Shown piece after piece: positions 24,107 to 26,702 of a DNA stretch of 26,702 nt (positions within the stretch are counted from its first letter, which is position 1; each line of letters begins with the position of its first letter). The position numbers were made by a program, and so were the translations under genes. Origin of the DNA: Candidatus Fermentibacteraceae bacterium (GTDB lineage Bacteria > Fermentibacterota > Fermentibacteria > Fermentibacterales > JCC-6); the NCBI GenBank assembly GCA_030596465.1, contig JAUVJW010000003.1:1-26702 (forward strand), given 5' to 3'. Below the pieces are notes generated by a model. The model saw only the letters and a list, made by a program, of their open reading frames with translations. It made no database searches and was not told the origin of the DNA.

Positions 24107-25712
24107 GGCCGGTTTCCGTTCTAGACCCCTGTTGAAAACGATAAAAATAGATTCCTGAAGCAAGATCCGATGCTCCCGCATAAGTAAGAACGGTTTCTCC
24201 GGAAGACACGGAGAAAGTTACAGTCTCTACATGCGTACCTGTCTGATCAAAACACGACAGTCGAACAGGTTCTCCGGTTGAGGTAAACTGGAAATACAGG
24301 TCGCCCAGACAGGGATTAGGAAAGACAGCAAAGTTCCCACCGCCCCCAATACTACCTGCCGCAATATTCAAATCAAGACCGGCAAAGCTGTTGCACAGAA
24401 GCAACAGTGTTCCGGTATTCTCAAGGCTTACGGCCACATCGTACGCATTGCCTGCATCTAATTCCGTAACTGAAGAACCATCAAAGAAAAAGGCACCCAG
24501 ATTACCGATTCCGCTGCCCTCGGCCCTGAGACTTCCTGTAAGATCATCCCCGATACTGTAGTAGTTACCCTGATATCCTGTTACATCATGCCATGGATCA
24601 CTCCAGGGAGTTTCAGTGACTATCCCGGTGTAATCCAACCCGGGTCGGTTACCGGGATTAATTGTGTCGTAATCGGCAATACTGAAACTTTCCCAGCCGT
24701 AGCCCAGAGAATAGTCATCAATAAAGCAGGAGAGCATCCATCGAGAAAGAATTTCTTCCATATCAGCAGATTCGCCTGTAGCGGATTCAATGGCATCTAT
24801 AACACCTTCAATACCTTTTACACTTCCATGCATGCTGTTCCAGATAAAATCCTTACCGCCATAGTTCTCAAACAGGTAGGAAAAGAAAAGGTATCCGGCG
24901 CCATACCCGGCGACCACTTTCTCGCCATCAGGGAATTCCGTCCATTTGATTGGGGAAACTCCTCCGAAATCAATAAATGTTTCAACCTGAAAGGCAGGAT
25001 AGCCACAAAGAAATGTACCTGTCTGAGCCTGATTTTCCAGCACCCAGAGTTCCTCTCCGCTGAACGGTTTGATACCATACTGTATCAGATGAACCAGTTC
25101 ATGGCTTGCGGTGTATGTAGCGTCCTCCATCCGGGCCGGGTAACAGTCTATGTAGAGCATTTCCACTTCATTTGAGTGACCGCCATAGTAGTTACGGGCT
25201 TCCCACTCGGTAAACATGTTATAGGGACTGAAGTATCCGGCAATATACCACCTCTGCCCGTTAACTCCATAGCCATCTTTAATATCCAGGATAAGACTGT
25301 AGATTCTTGGATCATTATCCATCAAATCAGGGATATCCCCAAAATACTCCGCATCCGTCGCTATAATTCCGGTTGTTCCCTCATAGGCCGCAGCAAGAGA
25401 ATCCACTCCGCTCTGGTCAAAATTGATACCCCACTGAGTGTCTTCCACAAATATGTACGTAAGCTCACCAGAGAACCGGCAGGTGGCGCTTATGAGGTAA
25501 AACATAGGGATTGAACCGCTCTCGTTGATAGCCCAGAAGTTGATTACATCTCCAACCTCGTGGGAACCATCCTTGCCCGCGAGAGGACCGGTCGGTTCAT
25601 TTACAGGATCATGCCGCAGATCCATCTGCTGTATTTCCGGGAAGTGAAAAGTGCCATCCACCGCGTAACGCCCCATACCGAGAATCATTGAAAGAAGTAA
25701 AAAGGTTGTCAT
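24087..25712 (-). CDS. Secreted HExxH metallopeptidase (M30-like) with sorting-type C-terminal domain
   Basis: 541 residues. Short signal peptide (1-17). The zinc motif is HELVH (204-208) in TASHELVHLIQY, with a likely third ligand Glu in WVLENQAQ (E226), where M30/hyicolysin-type gluzincins have 'W.NEG.A'. Upstream, 'YFGDIPDLMDNDPRIYSLILDIKDG' also resembles that group. About 150 residues of helical scaffold follow, then a C-terminal domain with FPNPCLGDLYF, 'SCFDQTGTHV' and 'ASGIYFYRF', the sorting-domain pattern shared with three other proteins here. Starts at ATG overlapping the DUF5683-like gene's stop (TAATG), with GGGAG about ten bases upstream. Substrate unknown. Confidence 0.78.
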   Translation of the reverse strand: MTTFLLLSMILGMGRYAVDGTFHFPEIQQMDLRHDPVNEPTGPLAGKDGSHEVGDVINFWAINESGSIPMFYLISATCRFSGELTYIFVEDTQWGINFDQSGVDSLAAAYEGTTGIIATDAEYFGDIPDLMDNDPRIYSLILDIKDGYGVNGQRWYIAGYFSPYNMFTEWEARNYYGGHSNEVEMLYIDCYPARMEDATYTASHELVHLIQYGIKPFSGEELWVLENQAQTGTFLCGYPAFQVETFIDFGGVSPIKWTEFPDGEKVVAGYGAGYLFFSYLFENYGGKDFIWNSMHGSVKGIEGVIDAIESATGESADMEEILSRWMLSCFIDDYSLGYGWESFSIADYDTINPGNRPGLDYTGIVTETPWSDPWHDVTGYQGNYYSIGDDLTGSLRAEGSGIGNLGAFFFDGSSVTELDAGNAYDVAVSLENTGTLLLLCNSFAGLDLNIAAGSIGGGGNFAVFPNPCLGDLYFQFTSTGEPVRLSCFDQTGTHVETVTFSVSSGETVLTYAGASDLASGIYFYRFQQGSRTETGRVAVVR

Positions 25713-26353
25713 TAGAATCTCGCTCCCACTGTAAATCTGACCGAGGAAAAGTCCGTACTCTCAGGAAAATCAATTGCCGTGTAAATTCCCGGTTCCGCGG
25801 GATCAAGAAGAGAAGCGTCAATAGCGCTCACTGCTCTGTTTACCACGGCAAATGCTGCCACATAAACGGTTCTTCTGAACCACTCGCGGCTTATGCGGAG
25901 AGCATCATCATAGTCATCGCGGGCTCCGGCACTTGACCAGCTCCAGCCATCGGAACCGTACCTGCTGTGGTTATCGAAATAGTTCTGCTGAGATTCCGGG
26001 TCATCTGGATAGTAATATCTCGCAAGACTCCGAATGTAGTCGTTGTACTCGGCACTGCTGGAGAAGTCTCCCACATCATCCTGAAAATCTCTGTCGCGGA
26101 AAGACACATCAATACCAGCCCGTTCCATAGCCAGATTTCTGTAATCATCCCGATTGAATATGCCCTGGAGATAGGAAACCCCTACACCTGTCCAGATTGA
26201 AGCCTCAAGCCCCATAAAAATGGCTCCCCGGGTGGAATGCCCGGCATGCAGCTGGCCCCACCCCGGAAGGACAATAGATCTGAGAACAGTTCCCTTGTCT
26301 GCCCCGAAGAGAACAGAGGAAACAATAAAAAGCATTGTGATTGTTCTTATCAT
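25712..26353 (-). CDS. DUF5683-like membrane-associated protein
   Basis: 213 residues. Signal or N-terminal membrane segment (1-18), then the DUF5683 signature 'SIVLPGWGQLHAGHSTRGAIFMGLEA' region (key residues L29-PGWGQ-34), a second hydrophobic stretch (48-64), an acidic Tyr/Asp-rich middle (75-150) and a final hydrophobic helix followed by 'RFTVGARF'. DUF5683 proteins are widespread in FCB bacteria with no established role. Its ATG follows the upstream gene's stop with one base between (TGATATG). Confidence 0.7.
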   Translation of the reverse strand: MIRTITMLFIVSSVLFGADKGTVLRSIVLPGWGQLHAGHSTRGAIFMGLEASIWTGVGVSYLQGIFNRDDYRNLAMERAGIDVSFRDRDFQDDVGDFSSSAEYNDYIRSLARYYYPDDPESQQNYFDNHSRYGSDGWSWSSAGARDDYDDALRISREWFRRTVYVAAFAVVNRAVSAIDASLLDPAEPGIYTAIDFPESTDFSSVRFTVGARF

Positions 26354-26354
26354 A

Positions 26355-26702
26355 TCAGTTCACCACCGCAGCGTGGAAGAGAGCCTCTGAGGTCTCTCCC
26401 GATGAAGTCAGTTCAAGGCACACATAATAAACGCCTGGCGCGAGGTTGTGTGTGTCCCACTCAACCTCCCATGGGACTCTGCCCGGGGCATCTCCGCTGT
26501 AATCCGCCACGAGCTCTCCCGCCACATTGAATATCCTTATTCTGTACTGAGCATCGCGACCTGGAACAAATCTGATCTGTCCGGTTCCCTGTGTTACGGG
26601 ATTCGGCCACACAAAAAATTTGTCTTCATCAAGAAGATTTCCCGAGGATACAACAGATGGCAGATGCTCCAGTGGCCAGCATCTTTCTCCGCCTCTGTCC
26701 AT
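26355..26702 (-). CDS. C-terminal part of a secreted protein with FlgD-Ig/type A sorting-like domain (5' truncated by window edge)
   Basis: 115 residues seen. From about residue 28 it follows the FlgD-Ig/type A sorting pattern: FFVWPNP, 'YRIRIFNVAGELVADY', 'WDTHNLAPGVYYVCLEL'. The ATG at the very edge is probably internal, since nothing like a signal peptide follows. It is the most upstream visible gene of the envelope operon, so the operon begins outside the window. Confidence 0.7.
   Translation of the reverse strand: MDRGGERCWPLEHLPSVVSSGNLLDEDKFFVWPNPVTQGTGQIRFVPGRDAQYRIRIFNVAGELVADYSGDAPGRVPWEVEWDTHNLAPGVYYVCLELTSSGETSEALFHAAVVN

Noticed and set aside
24588..25175. A 195-codon + strand open frame opposite the metallopeptidase
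   Set aside because: Entirely antisense to a gene with a clear HExxH motif and sorting domain; no Shine-Dalgarno.

Overview
The window looks like chromosome from a free-living, anaerobic, fermentative, Gram-negative-type bacterium. Several predicted secreted proteins end in a C-terminal domain resembling type A (type IX-like) sorting domains. There is an Omp85/POTRA outer-membrane barrel, a large putative outer-membrane protein, a gingipain-like C25 peptidase and an NAD-linked [FeFe] hydrogenase. This mix suits an FCB-type or nearby candidate phylum (Fermentibacteria is my best guess). That placement is an inference from gene content; there is no rRNA or other marker in the window.

Layout. 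1-128: the 3' end of a + strand gene and its terminator. 131-1639 (-): a secreted FG-GAP/propeller protein with a sorting-type C-terminus. 1729-5580 (-): a tightly packed operon, read as receiver-only response regulator, hydC (NuoE-like), hydB (NuoF-like), hydA (catalytic [FeFe] subunit), ending in a good terminator. 5826-6122 (-): a small unrecognised protein. 6372-6899 (-) and 7051-8562 (+): a small exported protein and a secreted C25 peptidase, diverging from a region with nested inverted repeats. 8707-9234 (-): a FlaR-like P-loop kinase. 9293-11622 (-): an ArsR-HTH/methyltransferase regulator translationally coupled to ahcY, behind a strong promoter that carries a perfect inverted repeat.

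11732-18538 (+) is the most unusual part. Two paralogous proteins of just over 1000 residues each combine a degenerate nucleotidyl-cyclase-like domain, a STAND/AAA_16-type NTPase and a TPR array. They flank a small polynucleotide-kinase-like P-loop protein. Both large genes start at TTG behind a strong Shine-Dalgarno and share a conserved leader, so the leader was duplicated with the gene. The system is not one I recognise by name; signalling or defence roles are both possible.

18656-18895 (-): a tiny acidic exported protein with its own promoter and terminator. 18979-26702 (-): an envelope operon of six overlapping or abutting genes: a truncated sorting-domain protein, a DUF5683-like membrane protein, an HExxH metalloprotease with a sorting-type C-terminus, a propeller-like exported protein, a SprA-reminiscent outer-membrane protein and an Omp85-type barrel.

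No tRNA, rRNA, CRISPR array, transposase or phage gene was seen. No gene-free stretch exceeds 300 bases; the longest (5581-5825 and 6123-6371) are described under the features and findings.
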